Shown in pieces: positions 54,857-64,000 of a stretch of DNA of 64,000 nt. The notes beneath the pieces are model-generated. The model made no database searches and was not told where the DNA came from. It worked only from the letters and a program-made list of their open reading frames with translations. The DNA lies in assembly GCA_958510825.1 (NCBI GenBank), contig OY294048.1:17687589-17751588 (forward strand), in the 5' to 3' direction. Each line of letters starts with the position of its first letter. Position 1 is the stretch's first letter. The translations under genes were made by a program, and so were the position numbers. This DNA comes from Brachypterus glaber (lineage: Eukaryota > Arthropoda > Insecta > Coleoptera > Kateretidae).

Positions 54857-56180
54857 CTGCAACAAGAGACTAAATTTTATATTCAAGACATGTTGTTTTA
54901 CTAGTTGTTTTTGTTGTTTTAGTTGAACAATAAGGGTATTTACTAAATAAATGCTTTGTAACTCTTCCTACATCCACTTCCTATTTTCTTAACTTTTTAC
55001 CAAATTTTTACATGACGGCTAAGAAAAAAGGTAGTCAATTTCATAACTTTCCAGCACATCCGTAGATTTCCCCCACTGGAGAGTAAACTATTCCAATTCC
55101 CCTTAACCTAAATATTTTCTGTTGTATTTTCTTTAAAATTTGGATGTGGACTGGAATTTTTTTTCAATTTTTTTAAGAAAGACAGACAGATTAACGGATA
55201 GACAGACGGACGGAAAAATGGATAGAAGACCTACAGATTTTGCAAAAATGTCCAGTATTTAATAAAAAAGTATCTAATAGAAATTGTTTGTCTGGACAAG
55301 CATAACTTTCCCAACTGGTCAGTGGATTTTCCTAACTGTAGTGTAGATTTTCTCAAGGTAATTATAATGTTTTATTAATTTTGTTTTCAAAACTGGTGTA
55401 ATTGATCCTTAGAGTGTTATTTTTTCTAAAAAATTGAAGTGGTTTGAAATTTTTCTTTTATTATTTTCATTTTTTTTTACATACATTGTGCCGAAAACTA
55501 CTAGTAGTTGACAACAAATTAACTTGTTTTGTAGGGAATTTTTCATGACGGACTAGCGGACAAACGGAAAGATCGACAGAAAGACAGAGAGACAGACGGA
55601 TAAACATATTTTTTTCAATGTTTAGGATTCGATAAAAAGTATGTATATAGAAGTTGTTGGTCTGTGCGGGCATTTGATAAATTTTAAATTTTGAAAATTA
55701 TAGTAAAATACTCTTCTATACTTAAAACTGTGAAGTGTGTAATAAGCCTTATTCACTGGAAAATAGACTGTTTGTGAAAATTTGCACGTACAAAATACAA
55801 ATAAAGTAGACAATAATTTCGAAGCTGCTTCAACAAAGCATTTAAATTTCTAGACAATTTTACAAATTGAACAATACATTGTTTAATGAGCAGTGTTTAA
55901 CCTACGTTATTTTGATTTGATCTTGCAACCCTGTTTCTTTTTACATTTGATTACGTGCTTTCCAATGGAAAGTCTCGATGCATGGGTTGTTTTTACAACT
56001 TTTTCAACCTCGTGTCTCCATTCGAATGAAAAATTGGTGTTTGTATCAGTTACCTACATCATATACGAAAATAGATTATTTGAAGATACGAGGTTGAGAA
56101 AGTAACACGACGATAGGTATACACACAAACATACAAACAGACCAGGCGGACCCAGCGGACCGGTCAGACCGGACAGATTA
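54857..56180. other. Upstream prominin intron or flank, no exon recognised
   Basis: AT-rich with several GACAGACAGA and GACGGACGGA tracts (55180-55215, 55555-55605). They are oriented opposite to the TCTG arrays elsewhere and precede degenerate copies of the same dispersed repeat. Confidence 0.45.
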
Positions 56181-56188
56181 AGATTCTA

Positions 56189-56522
56189 ATTCTTTATTTA
56201 GGCATTTCTTACATTACGTATTATACAATTCAATTTTGTGATTAAAATAGTTTAAAAAAATTACAAAGAAATTAAAAAGTTCACAATAAATTACAAATCA
56301 TCATTATTATCAGAAGTGGTGTGGTAATTACAAGGTAATAGCCACGGCACTCAGACCTTAAATCCATTGTACATGCCGCAGTCATCTAGGATGACACATC
56401 ATTTGATTAGGATGATATTCCATGGGGCAGGCATCCAAAAAGGCGATGAGTAAATTGCTAGGTTGCACTGATATTGAACCCAAAAATCGCAGTATTTTCT
56501 GTGAGAAGACAAGGCAGACAGG
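56189..56522 (-). other. Possible terminal exon or retroelement 3' end
   Basis: On the minus strand an acceptor-like TTCTCACAG is followed by KILRFLGSISVQPSNLLIAF and LDACPMEYHPNQMMCHPR, then a stop at 56382-56384. About 190 bases further on comes AATAAA (56193-56198). The frame is protein-like and more GC-rich than its surroundings. I cannot assign it; it could be a truncated retroelement or the last exon of an unrecognised gene. Confidence 0.4.
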
Positions 56523-56894
56523 TTAAATTACAAAAGTAATAATTAAAAAAAAAATTAGATAAATTTATGGGGTTGAGACAAGTCCATTACTACAAATAGA
56601 GAAATTTGCTAAAATTGTAGAATGGTAGATGTTAAAATTAAATTTATAACACTGATTATAATTATAGATCCAATAAGCCACTAATCTGTTAACAATATAT
56701 TATTAACTATAGTTTTCAAATAGCTTTTGTTTTGAGGTTACGGGCATATAAAAATTAATTTAGCAATAAATTTTAGTTAAAATTCGATGGACAGATCGAA
56801 AATCTAAAAATTTATTGCATTTTCTTTAACATTCAATAATTTTCTGTAAAAATAACGTATTTTGTCTCTAATCACTGGGTATCAATTTATACTA

Positions 56895-58166
56895 GACCAG
56901 GGGTCGATAATTTTTGAAACCAAAAAAAATAATAGTAGGATGAAACCCGTTAAAAAAGGACGAGAATATAACAAAAATGAAAGGAAAAATAATTTACCGG
57001 CGATCTGAGGTCGGGAAGTGGAAGGGGGTGAGTTTTTAAGGGTAAAAAAACGGTGTATCTCGATTTCCGGCAAAACTACAAGTCCTATGGAAAAAAAATA
57101 AATAACAAAGTTGTAGGTAATAAAGAGACCTAGAACTTTTGTAATTACACTTTTTTCACATAACCTCAAAATTTATGTCTAAAATTCAAATAATCAAGTT
57201 TTTGGTTTGGACTTTTTATCTTATGCAAAAAAAATTTTTTTTTTTACGAAATTTGGTGAAAACTTACCTTTTTATGTCCTAAAGACACTGTAATTTTTTT
57301 GATTTGAAATATTTATTTTTTCACCTTATTTTGACTTAATATCGAAAAAACACCCTAATTTTCAAGATGTCTTATTAAATATTAACTTATTTGGTTGTTA
57401 ATTATAGTAGTATATTTCGATTTGTATTTTTTTTTATCAATGTAACATAGAATCTTACGTTTTTCAAGTAATCAAAAAAGTGTAAATTTTACTAAATAGC
57501 TCAAAATTGTACATAGTGATTAAAAAAAATATCGGATTCGAGTTTTTTTCTTTTCTTTGCATTTTCTGAGAACATTTCCATAGTAATGTATATATTTTTT
57601 ACATTATCAGAAAGAATAGATTTCAACGAACAAAAAAACTCCCCGACTTTTTTAAAAAGCTGATATTTTGACGCGAGAATTTTCGATTGAAAATTAGGGT
57701 GTTTTTTCGATATTAAGTCAAAATAAGGTGAAAAAATAAATATTTCAAATCAAAAAAATTACAGTGTCTTTAGGACATAAAAAAGGTAAGCTTTCACCAA
57801 ATTTCGTGAAAAAAACATTTTTTTTGCATAATATAAAAAGTCCAAACCAAAAACTTGATTATTTGAATTTTTCACATAAATTTTGAGGTTATGTGAAAAA
57901 AGTGTAATTACAAAAGTTGTAGGTCTCCTTATTACCTACAACTTTGTCATTTAATTTTTTTCCATAGGACTTGTAGTTTTGCCGGAAATCGAGATACACC
58001 GTTTTTTTACCCTTAAAAACACACCCCCTTCCACTTCCCGACCTCAGATCGCCCGTAAATTATTTTTCCTTTCATTTTTGTTATATTCTCGTCCTTTTTT
58101 AACGGGTTTCATCCTACTATAATTTTTTTTCACTTTTTACCATTTTCAAAATTATCGACCCTGGTC
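56895..58166. mobile_element. 1.27 kb palindromic element, arms about 475 bases
   Basis: Its ends are GACCAGGGGTCGATAATTTT and the inverted copy, flanked by TA. The arms 56895-57365 and 57685-58166 match closely throughout (for example GAGATACACCGTTTTTTTAC, CTTGTAGTTTTGCCGGAAAT, TTACAGTGTCTTTAGGACAT). The 320-base spacer is AT-rich. No coding capacity. Confidence 0.9.
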
Positions 58167-58535
58167 TATACAGAGCGGTCCAAAAGTCACCCCCCTCCCT
58201 CTTAACTTTTGAACGAGTTAAGATATCGACTTCAAATTTAGAACTCTTAAATAAGACAACTTAAACTATCTTTAAGCATATATTTGATACTTTTAGCTCT
58301 TAAAATGTGGGCAGGGGGGCATGGGGCGACATTTTTTTAAACAGAAATGTGGGTCGTGTGATACATCATTTTAAAGCTTATAAAATTCTCCATTTCACTG
58401 TATGTTTTTTATTTTTTTTAAACATTTTTTTTGGGTTTAAAATAGGGTTGAAAATGGGTATTTTTGTCAAAATTTCTCTAAAATAGGCTGAAGGACTACG
58501 GTCGATGGCCATTTGTACGTGGTGCAATAAAGAAC

Positions 58536-58536
58536 G

Positions 58537-58593
<57 letters not shown>

Positions 58594-58595
58594 TC
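58536..58595 (+). repeat. TTA trinucleotide microsatellite
   Basis: About twenty uninterrupted TTA units lie inside the loop of the foldback element. Confidence 0.95.
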
Positions 58596-58900
58596 TCTAA
58601 AAAATCCAAACAATTTTTTAAAAATGTCTAATTTCACAATGAAAAAAAGTAAATTATACTTTTAAACTAATTTTAGTTGACATAAATAAAAACTAACAAA
58701 AAAAAACTTAAAAATTTATTTTTTTAGCACAAAAAACTGAAAAATCAAAAACTTAAAAAACATGTTTAAAAATTTTAAAAATGTATGGTTATATAGAGAA
58801 TTTTAAATGCTTTAAAATGATGTATCACACGACCCCCCTTTCCATTTAAAAAAAATTCCCCCCATGCCCCCCTGTTCACATTTTAAGAGATAAAAGTATC

Positions 58901-59203
58901 AAATATATGCTTGTTTGTTTGTTTTACTGTTTAACGTCGTTTTTCGCTGCTATGGCCTAATTGACGGGACCGCCATCTTTACGTGCCCTCCGAAGCACGG
59001 TCCTCAACAGAACTCGCATCCACACTGAAATGTGTTTACAGTTTCACCTGCAACCCACATTACAGTTAGTCATCGTAGTTCCATCTACCGACTATTTACA
59101 CCACTATACATCCATGCTCTATGTGGGGCTCGAACCCACAACCCCAGGATCCGTAATCAAACGCGCTACCATTGCGCTACTGGGGTCGGCAAAATATATG
59201 CTT
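58901..59203 (-). mobile_element. tRNA-derived SINE with 12-base target duplication
   Basis: The body is 58913-59191. On the minus strand it starts with a tRNA-like head: CCGACCCCAGTAGCGCAATG and then GTAGCGCG (A box), then GTGGGTTCGAGCCCCAC (B box). It ends with AAACAAACAAACAAGC. AAATATATGCTT flanks it on both sides (58901-58912 and 59192-59203). The body includes CGTGCTTCGGAGGGCACGTA and GGCGGTCCCG, resembling a conserved domain I recall from arthropod SINEs. It needs LINE machinery for movement and has internal Pol III promoter boxes. Confidence 0.9.
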
Positions 59204-59377
59204 AAAGATAGTTTAAGTTGTCTTATTTACGAGTTCTAAATTTGAAATCGATATCTCAACTCGTTCAACAGTTAAGAGGGGGGGGGGGTGACTTTTGGAC
59301 CGCACTGTATAAAAATACTATGATATAATAGTATCAACGCCACAAAATGCCCTTATATGTCTTAGATGTCCCACCTG

Positions 59378-59605
59378 TATACTATAGGCATTTTCTTTTT
59401 ATCTAAAATATATGCGTATTAACAGGATTGGTTGAAAGTGACAGTTAAGTAAGAACTCAGTATAAAAAGAAAGTGCCTCATAATATACATTATAATATTA
59501 GGTATATTAATAATATTATTATGTAACACAACAATACAAGATTTATTTAGTTGATATTTAATTATAAATTATAATAAAATAAATCGCAAATATATTTTTG
59601 TAACA
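59378..59605. other. AT-rich spacer
   Basis: No feature recognised between the nested stack and the next hairpin element. Confidence 0.3.
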
Positions 59606-59770
59606 GTACCGTCAACTTGGGCGACTTCGGACCCTCTGAACCAAAGCACGTGTGCACAAGTTGTGGGGTTCAATTCCACAACTAGTGCACACTTGCTTTG
59701 GTTATGAGAGTTTTGCGAAAAAGTATCCGAAGTCACCTATATGGTCCGAAGTCACCCCAGTTGGCGGTAC
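59606..59770. mobile_element. Hairpin element with GTACCGTCAACTTGGGCGAC ends and B-box-like loop
   Basis: Outer arms GTACCGTCAACTTGGGCGAC then TTCGGACC are inverted at the right (GGTCCGAAGTCACCCCAG, TTGGCGGTAC). An inner hairpin pairs AACCAAAGCACGTGTGCAC with GTGCACACTTGCTTTGGTT. At the tip TTGTGGGGTTCAATTCCACAA forms a small stem-loop whose GGTTCAATTCC fits the Pol III B-box consensus. Confidence 0.7.
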
Positions 59771-59979
59771 ATTCAAAAGAAATACGATTTGGTACAGTTT
59801 CCCAGTTATAAAAGCTATTAGTTCCCAAGTTTGCAAGAGTTTTTACCATCGTAAGAAACGAGACACTTTCATTATAAACATATTTACTTGTTATTATACT
59901 CTTCATATCGCTTACCGCTAGAAGAGTATTATACGTTTTAAAACTAATCAAAAATTAAGCTTATCAATTTAGTTATTCA

Positions 59980-60945
59980 TAGCGGTCCAAAAGTCACCAC
60001 CTCTTCTTAACTTTTGAATAAGTGGAGATATCAACTTCAAATTTTAAACCTTTAAATAACTATTTTTTTGTATATTTGATATTTGTAACTTTTAAAATAT
60101 GGGAACGGAGCATAGGAGTGATTTTAAAAAAAAAGGGGGTAGTGTGTATATATCATTTTAAAGCATATAAAGTTCTCTACTTGGACATACATATTTTTTA
60201 AAAGATTGTTTGAGGCTTTAAAATGGGCTTGAAAATTAGACTTTTTATAAAAAAATATTTAAAAAATCAAACAATTTTGGTAAATCATTAATATCATGAT
60301 TCAAAAACGTAAAATATACTATTTTAAACTAATTTTAAATAATATAAATAAAAAATTTCAACAAAAATCTCAAAAAATCTTTTTGCAAAAGAAATAAAAT
60401 ATAAATACCTTTAAAGTAGTATATTATGATCTAAGGATAAGAAATAATGTTTCCCAACCGTGTAAGACCGAGATATATTTCTTGTCCGTGTATCATGCAC
60501 TATTTTTATTCACTTGTAAATATATTTTTAACGAAAAAGGTAAAAATTATAAGTAAAATTGGGTTTAATTTGGTTATGTCAGTTATCTGATAATTTTCCA
60601 TAAGGGGTCGCAAAAGTACTTTGCCAAAATAAAACAAAAGACAAGTCTTAACAAAAGTGTCACTTTTAACTTAACATTTCTAATCGAAAAATGTCACTTT
60701 GGAATACAAGCGAATAAAAAAATATTTAAAAATATATGGTCGAGTAGAAAATTTGATTTGCTTTAAAAGAATGTTTCTATTTTAAAAAATTACTCCATAT
60801 GCCCCCTGACCACATTTTAAGGGCTAAATATATCAAAATACATACCAAAAGAAAATTTAAGTAGTCTTATTTACGTGTTAAAAAGTCAATATCTCAGCTC
60901 ATTCAAAAGTTAAGAGGGTGACTTTTGGACAGCACTGTAGAAATA
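59980..60945. mobile_element. Diverged GCGGTCCAAAAGTCAC-family copy
   Basis: GCGGTCCAAAAGTCACCACC at 59981 faces AAAGTTAAGAGGGTGACTTT then TGGACAGCACTG at about 60905-60936. Internal blocks are degraded, indicating an older copy. A stray left end (CAGTGCGATTCAAAAGTCAC) also occurs at 62264. Confidence 0.7.
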
Positions 60946-62963
60946 GTTTTTACTGAACTCTGTCGGTCTATGTATAAATACATACTTTAAAATTTTTTTT
61001 TTCGAATTCTGAATCAGTCATTTAATAATGTCAAAATCATTTAATTTTATCACAGGACCACCTTGAAAGTAATATTAATTGATTAACCTTGGTTCTGAAC
61101 AACTTCAATTTTAGTCCGTTCATCCGTTTGTCTTTCCTTCTGCCCGTTCATCTGTCCGTCTGTCCCTCCGTCTGTCTTTCCGTAGACAGAGAAAGAACTC
61201 TGTTGTTTTTTTTAATCTATTAAAAAACAAAACAATTAACAGGGGGCACAAAAGTGTGGAGTAAAATACGCTTTTTTCGAAAACGTTAAACAGGTAGGGG
61301 CTAAAAGTTGCATTTAGAGACCAACATGAAGTAGGCAAAATTTGGGTGGCATATTGGTAGCATCTTGAGGTACCAGTTTGCTTTGATAAGCATTTGGAAA
61401 AATGCAATATACTATCCACTGCGAAGAGTATATATTTGCATGCGAAGCATTACATGTCATCACGGCTTGTTCAGGAATTCTATGGGTAATCACTTACAGA
61501 GAATTTCATAACCTGAGGCAAAACGTATTACGTAAAGAATGTGCAGAGAAGATGAAGCTATGAATAGGATCAAAGGAGGCTGGCTTTAAGCGGGTCCTAG
61601 GAGAATGAATATTTAAATGGCCAGACTAACTTTCTTCTAAAAAGTACGATATTCTCAACTTTTTCATTTCTCGATACGATATTTTTTTAATCTCTATAGT
61701 TTTTTGTGTGAAAAAAATCAGGATTCATATGTTAATATAAGATTCTAATTACTACTAAATACTTATCTAACTTTCATATTACAGCGAAGACTTCTTCTTA
61801 TAACAGAAACTGTAGATATGCGAAAGGTACAAACTTCAAACATATTTTAAATTAATTAAAATATATCTTGCCAAACGAAAGAATTAAAAAACAATTAAAA
61901 GTCCAAATGAAAGAAAAATAAAAAGTTAAAAACAAATAAAAACAACAACAAAATATTTTAATTTGAAATGAAAAAAATTATGAATAAAATAGCATTTTTA
62001 CCCTTCAGATATATCTATACACAAAAGTTCCCCTAAGACCCAACTTTACTAGACTACTACATATTTGTAGTTGACAATATGAGAATGAAGTAATTAAGTC
62101 CTGAAATTAAGTCTCGAAACGTTTGGACTTTTACTTTTACAAGCAATTATTTTGGTCCTATAACCTATAATTACAACCACTTCAAATAATTAATTAAAAT
62201 ACATATTTATGCTAAATATTTATTGATAATGATTTTTAATAAAATTAAACTATATATTATATACAGTGCGATTCAAAAGTCACACTTCCTCCCTCTTAAC
62301 TTTTTAACGATTTAATTTATAAGTTAATTAGACTTAACTCGTTATTGCAGCTACAAAATAGTTTTAAGTTATGAGTGACGTATAAGAAAAGTATCCCCTT
62401 TTTAATGGTGAAAACCGTTTTAATCTATCTTTTACCTAAAAGCAGTGTTTGGTTTGGATTTAAAATCCAAACCACGAGAAAGGTAATTTTTCATTTTTTA
62501 TGGAAAGAGGAAAAACAATTATATCTCTGGACATTTTTTTTTAGCAAAATCCTTCAAATAATCTTTTAATGGACACTTAAGGAACAAGTATTCCAAATTT
62601 CAGTCAAATCCTTTACTATAGTTTATTCAACTTGGCCTGAATCTGCGCTGATTGGGTCAAATATTTAAAAAAAATTCCATTTATAATGATCAAAAAATTT
62701 CTGGGACAGGCCGACAGATTGTTTTTTTCGCTGAACGTGCTGTAATCTAAAATGATATCCTTCTATATCCTCGTTACACTGGGTAAAGTCTTTTACTAAA
62801 GAAGCATCGAAAAGATGTCAAAAGTGGGTAATTTGACTATTAAAAAATTCGAGCGAATGTCGAGGAATACCGGATAAAAATATGACATATTAAAAAAAAT
62901 GTAAAATACACTGCCCAGTAAAAGAGCTTTTCCATTTTTCACCTCCGAGCGTAAAATAGATTT
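60946..62963. other. AT-rich region without recognised gene
   Basis: A TCCGTC/TGTCTTTCC-rich stretch lies at 61115-61185. It is followed by CTAAAAGTTGCATTTAGAGA and CAAAATTTGGGTGGC, diverged from 8900-8980. A slightly GC-richer part (61440-61620) has no convincing exon on either strand. Confidence 0.4.
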
Positions 62964-63530
62964 TTTATTATCAGATTCACTTTTAGCAACCTTAAAAATA
63001 TACAAATTTTCACGAAAACTACCTCCCGCGTCTTAGGGTGTGGAGAGAACGAGAATTTTTGTATTATCAGATTTATTTTCAGCAACCTCAAAAACCTCAA
63101 TACACCAATTTTCACGAAAACTACTCCCCTCAGGAGGGGGGATTAGAATTTTTAATTCTCAGATTCACTTTCAGCAACATCAAAAACCCAAATATATGAA
63201 TTTTCAAGAAAAATACCGCCCACCACTCAGGGGGTGGATTTAGAATTTTTTTATTATCAGATTCACTTTCATCAACCTCAAAAGCCCCAATATACCAGTT
63301 TTCACGAAAACTACCCCCCACCCCTCAGGGGGTGAAATTAGAAAAAAAATATTATCAGATTCATATTCATCGACCCCAAAAACCCCTATATACCAATTTT
63401 GATTAAAATATTGAAAATATTTAAATATATTTACCCCTCACCTCAGCGGGGGTAGAGTTAGAAAAATCTTATTATCAGATTCATTTTCAGCAACCTTAAA
63501 AACCCCTATATAGCAAATTTCAAATTTTTG
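62964..63530 (+). repeat. Six-copy tandem repeat, units of about 90-120 bases
   Basis: Each unit opens with TTATTATCAGATTCACTTTC, then AGCAACCTCAAAAACCCC, TATATACCAATTTTCACGAA, AACTACCCCCCACCCCTCAG and GGGGTG. Starts fall near 62967, 63061, 63152, 63250, 63350 and 63469. The fifth unit carries an extra AT-rich insertion. Overlapping open frames reflect the repeat, not genes. Confidence 0.8.
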
Positions 63531-64000
63531 TAAAATGTATGTAAAATGTATTTTTCCCTTGCCGCACCCCAATGTTCACCAAAAACAATCCCGAGCGAGA
63601 TCTTTTGGTAACATACCTGTGTGCCAAATTTCAAGTCTCTAGCCTAAAGCGTTCTTAAGTTATTGTGCTTACAAGATTTTCCGGACAGAACATCGACCGA
63701 CCGATCTACCGACCGACCCACCGACAATTTTTTTTTACGCAAAGAAAAAGTTGAAAATTTTTGCACGAATACAAGGCTTTCCTAAATTTTGAAAATTTTC
63801 GTTTGGACTTTTTTAGAAAGTTGGGAAAATTAATAAGTAGAGTATTTATTCAGATTTGAGAAAAATTTTGGGGAGTGGAGTTGGGAAAACTTTTAGTCAT
63901 CAAAATTTTGTTGGTCACGGGTAAAAACTGTCACGGACAAAGCTTTTTTGGAGGTGAGAATTTTTTTTTTGAGTTGAGAAATTTCTCAATCATAAGTTTT
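63531..64000. other. Repeat-like window end
   Basis: It contains a copy of the dispersed cassette (CAAATTTCAAGTCTCTAGCC), a GACCGACCGATC tract, and a single degenerate GTCACGGACAAAGCTTTTTT minisatellite unit near 63930. No gene seen. Confidence 0.45.

Larger units (their letters stand above)
58171..59307. mobile_element. GCGGTCCAAAAGTCAC-family foldback with SINE inserted
   Basis: It begins CAGAGCGGTCCAAAAGTCAC after TA and ends with the inverted copy GTGACTTTTGGACCGCACTG before TA. Arms include CTCTTAACTTTTGAACGAG and TTTAGCTCTTAAAATGTGGG. A TTA/ATT trinucleotide array (58536-58595) lies in the loop, and the SINE at 58913-59191 sits in the right arm. Confidence 0.85.
56630..59377. mobile_element. 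Nested stack inside a split CAGGGCGGGCCATCTAAG-family element
   Basis: The outer element survives as a left fragment at about 56640-56885 (ATTATAGATCCAATAAGCC, TGCATTTTCTTTAACATTC) and a right end at 59310-59377 (CGTCTTAG-type block TATGTCTTAGATGTCCCAC and CTGTA). It matches 6914-8324. Two further elements and a SINE sit between them. Confidence 0.7.

Noticed and set aside
59120..59190. Possible tRNA gene on the minus strand
   Set aside because: It has A and B boxes but no complete cloverleaf or acceptor stem, and it is continuous with a SINE body flanked by a target duplication.
58961..59239. Plus-strand open frame of 92 codons
   Set aside because: It runs antisense through the tRNA-derived SINE and beyond its target duplication.
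1..64000. CRISPR array or bacterial-type operon
   Set aside because: Direct repeats found are minisatellites or transposon parts with degenerate units; gene structure is eukaryotic with introns and poly(A) signals.

Overview
This is an AT-rich, repeat-laden insect nuclear window, most likely from a beetle. The insect call rests on two intron-split retinin-domain cuticle-protein genes and arthropod-type core promoters (TATA box plus a TCAGT initiator). The order Coleoptera is inference. No rRNA, genuine tRNA gene, CRISPR array or bacterial-type operon was seen.

Only three host genes can be supported. (1) A plus-strand cuticle gene has a 12-base coding first exon at 17030-17041 and its main exon at 19320-19928. 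(2) A close paralogue on the minus strand has exons 25975-25986 and 21918-22523. The two are convergent, tail to tail, and both promoters share a block about 50 bases upstream of the TATA box. (3) The C-terminal half of a prominin-family pentaspan membrane protein is on the minus strand, with 11 exons between 54856 and 29428. It runs from the third transmembrane segment through the second large extracellular loop and TM5 to a cytoplasmic tail built from small phase-2 exons. All exon phases fit, giving 467 codons plus stop. The N-terminal half was not found and is probably beyond 64000.

The rest is mostly transposable-element debris. Positions 1-16800 hold a truncated LINE ORF (2543-3280), several inverted-repeat elements, an AT palindrome array, and a Harbinger-like element (11935-14665) that carries a hAT-like insertion with an 8-base target duplication (12057-13507) and an inverted minisatellite core. 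The cuticle introns and 26120-29427 hold foldback elements. The prominin introns hold a GC-rich palindrome (33706-34664), hAT-like elements (37386-37901, 38320-40302), a GGCGCC minisatellite (40690-41115), a retroposon with target duplication (42436-43014), decayed copies of prominin exon pieces (47640-47985), and a DNA transposon with iterated 23-base terminal repeats and a broken ORF (48625-49756). A 200-N assembly gap is at 53443-53642. Positions 56630-59377 are a stack of nested insertions ending in a tRNA-derived SINE, and 62964-63530 is a six-copy tandem repeat.

The cuticle proteins would be secreted into the exoskeleton, and prominin would sit in plasma-membrane protrusions. Nothing in the sequence links them functionally beyond being neighbours.
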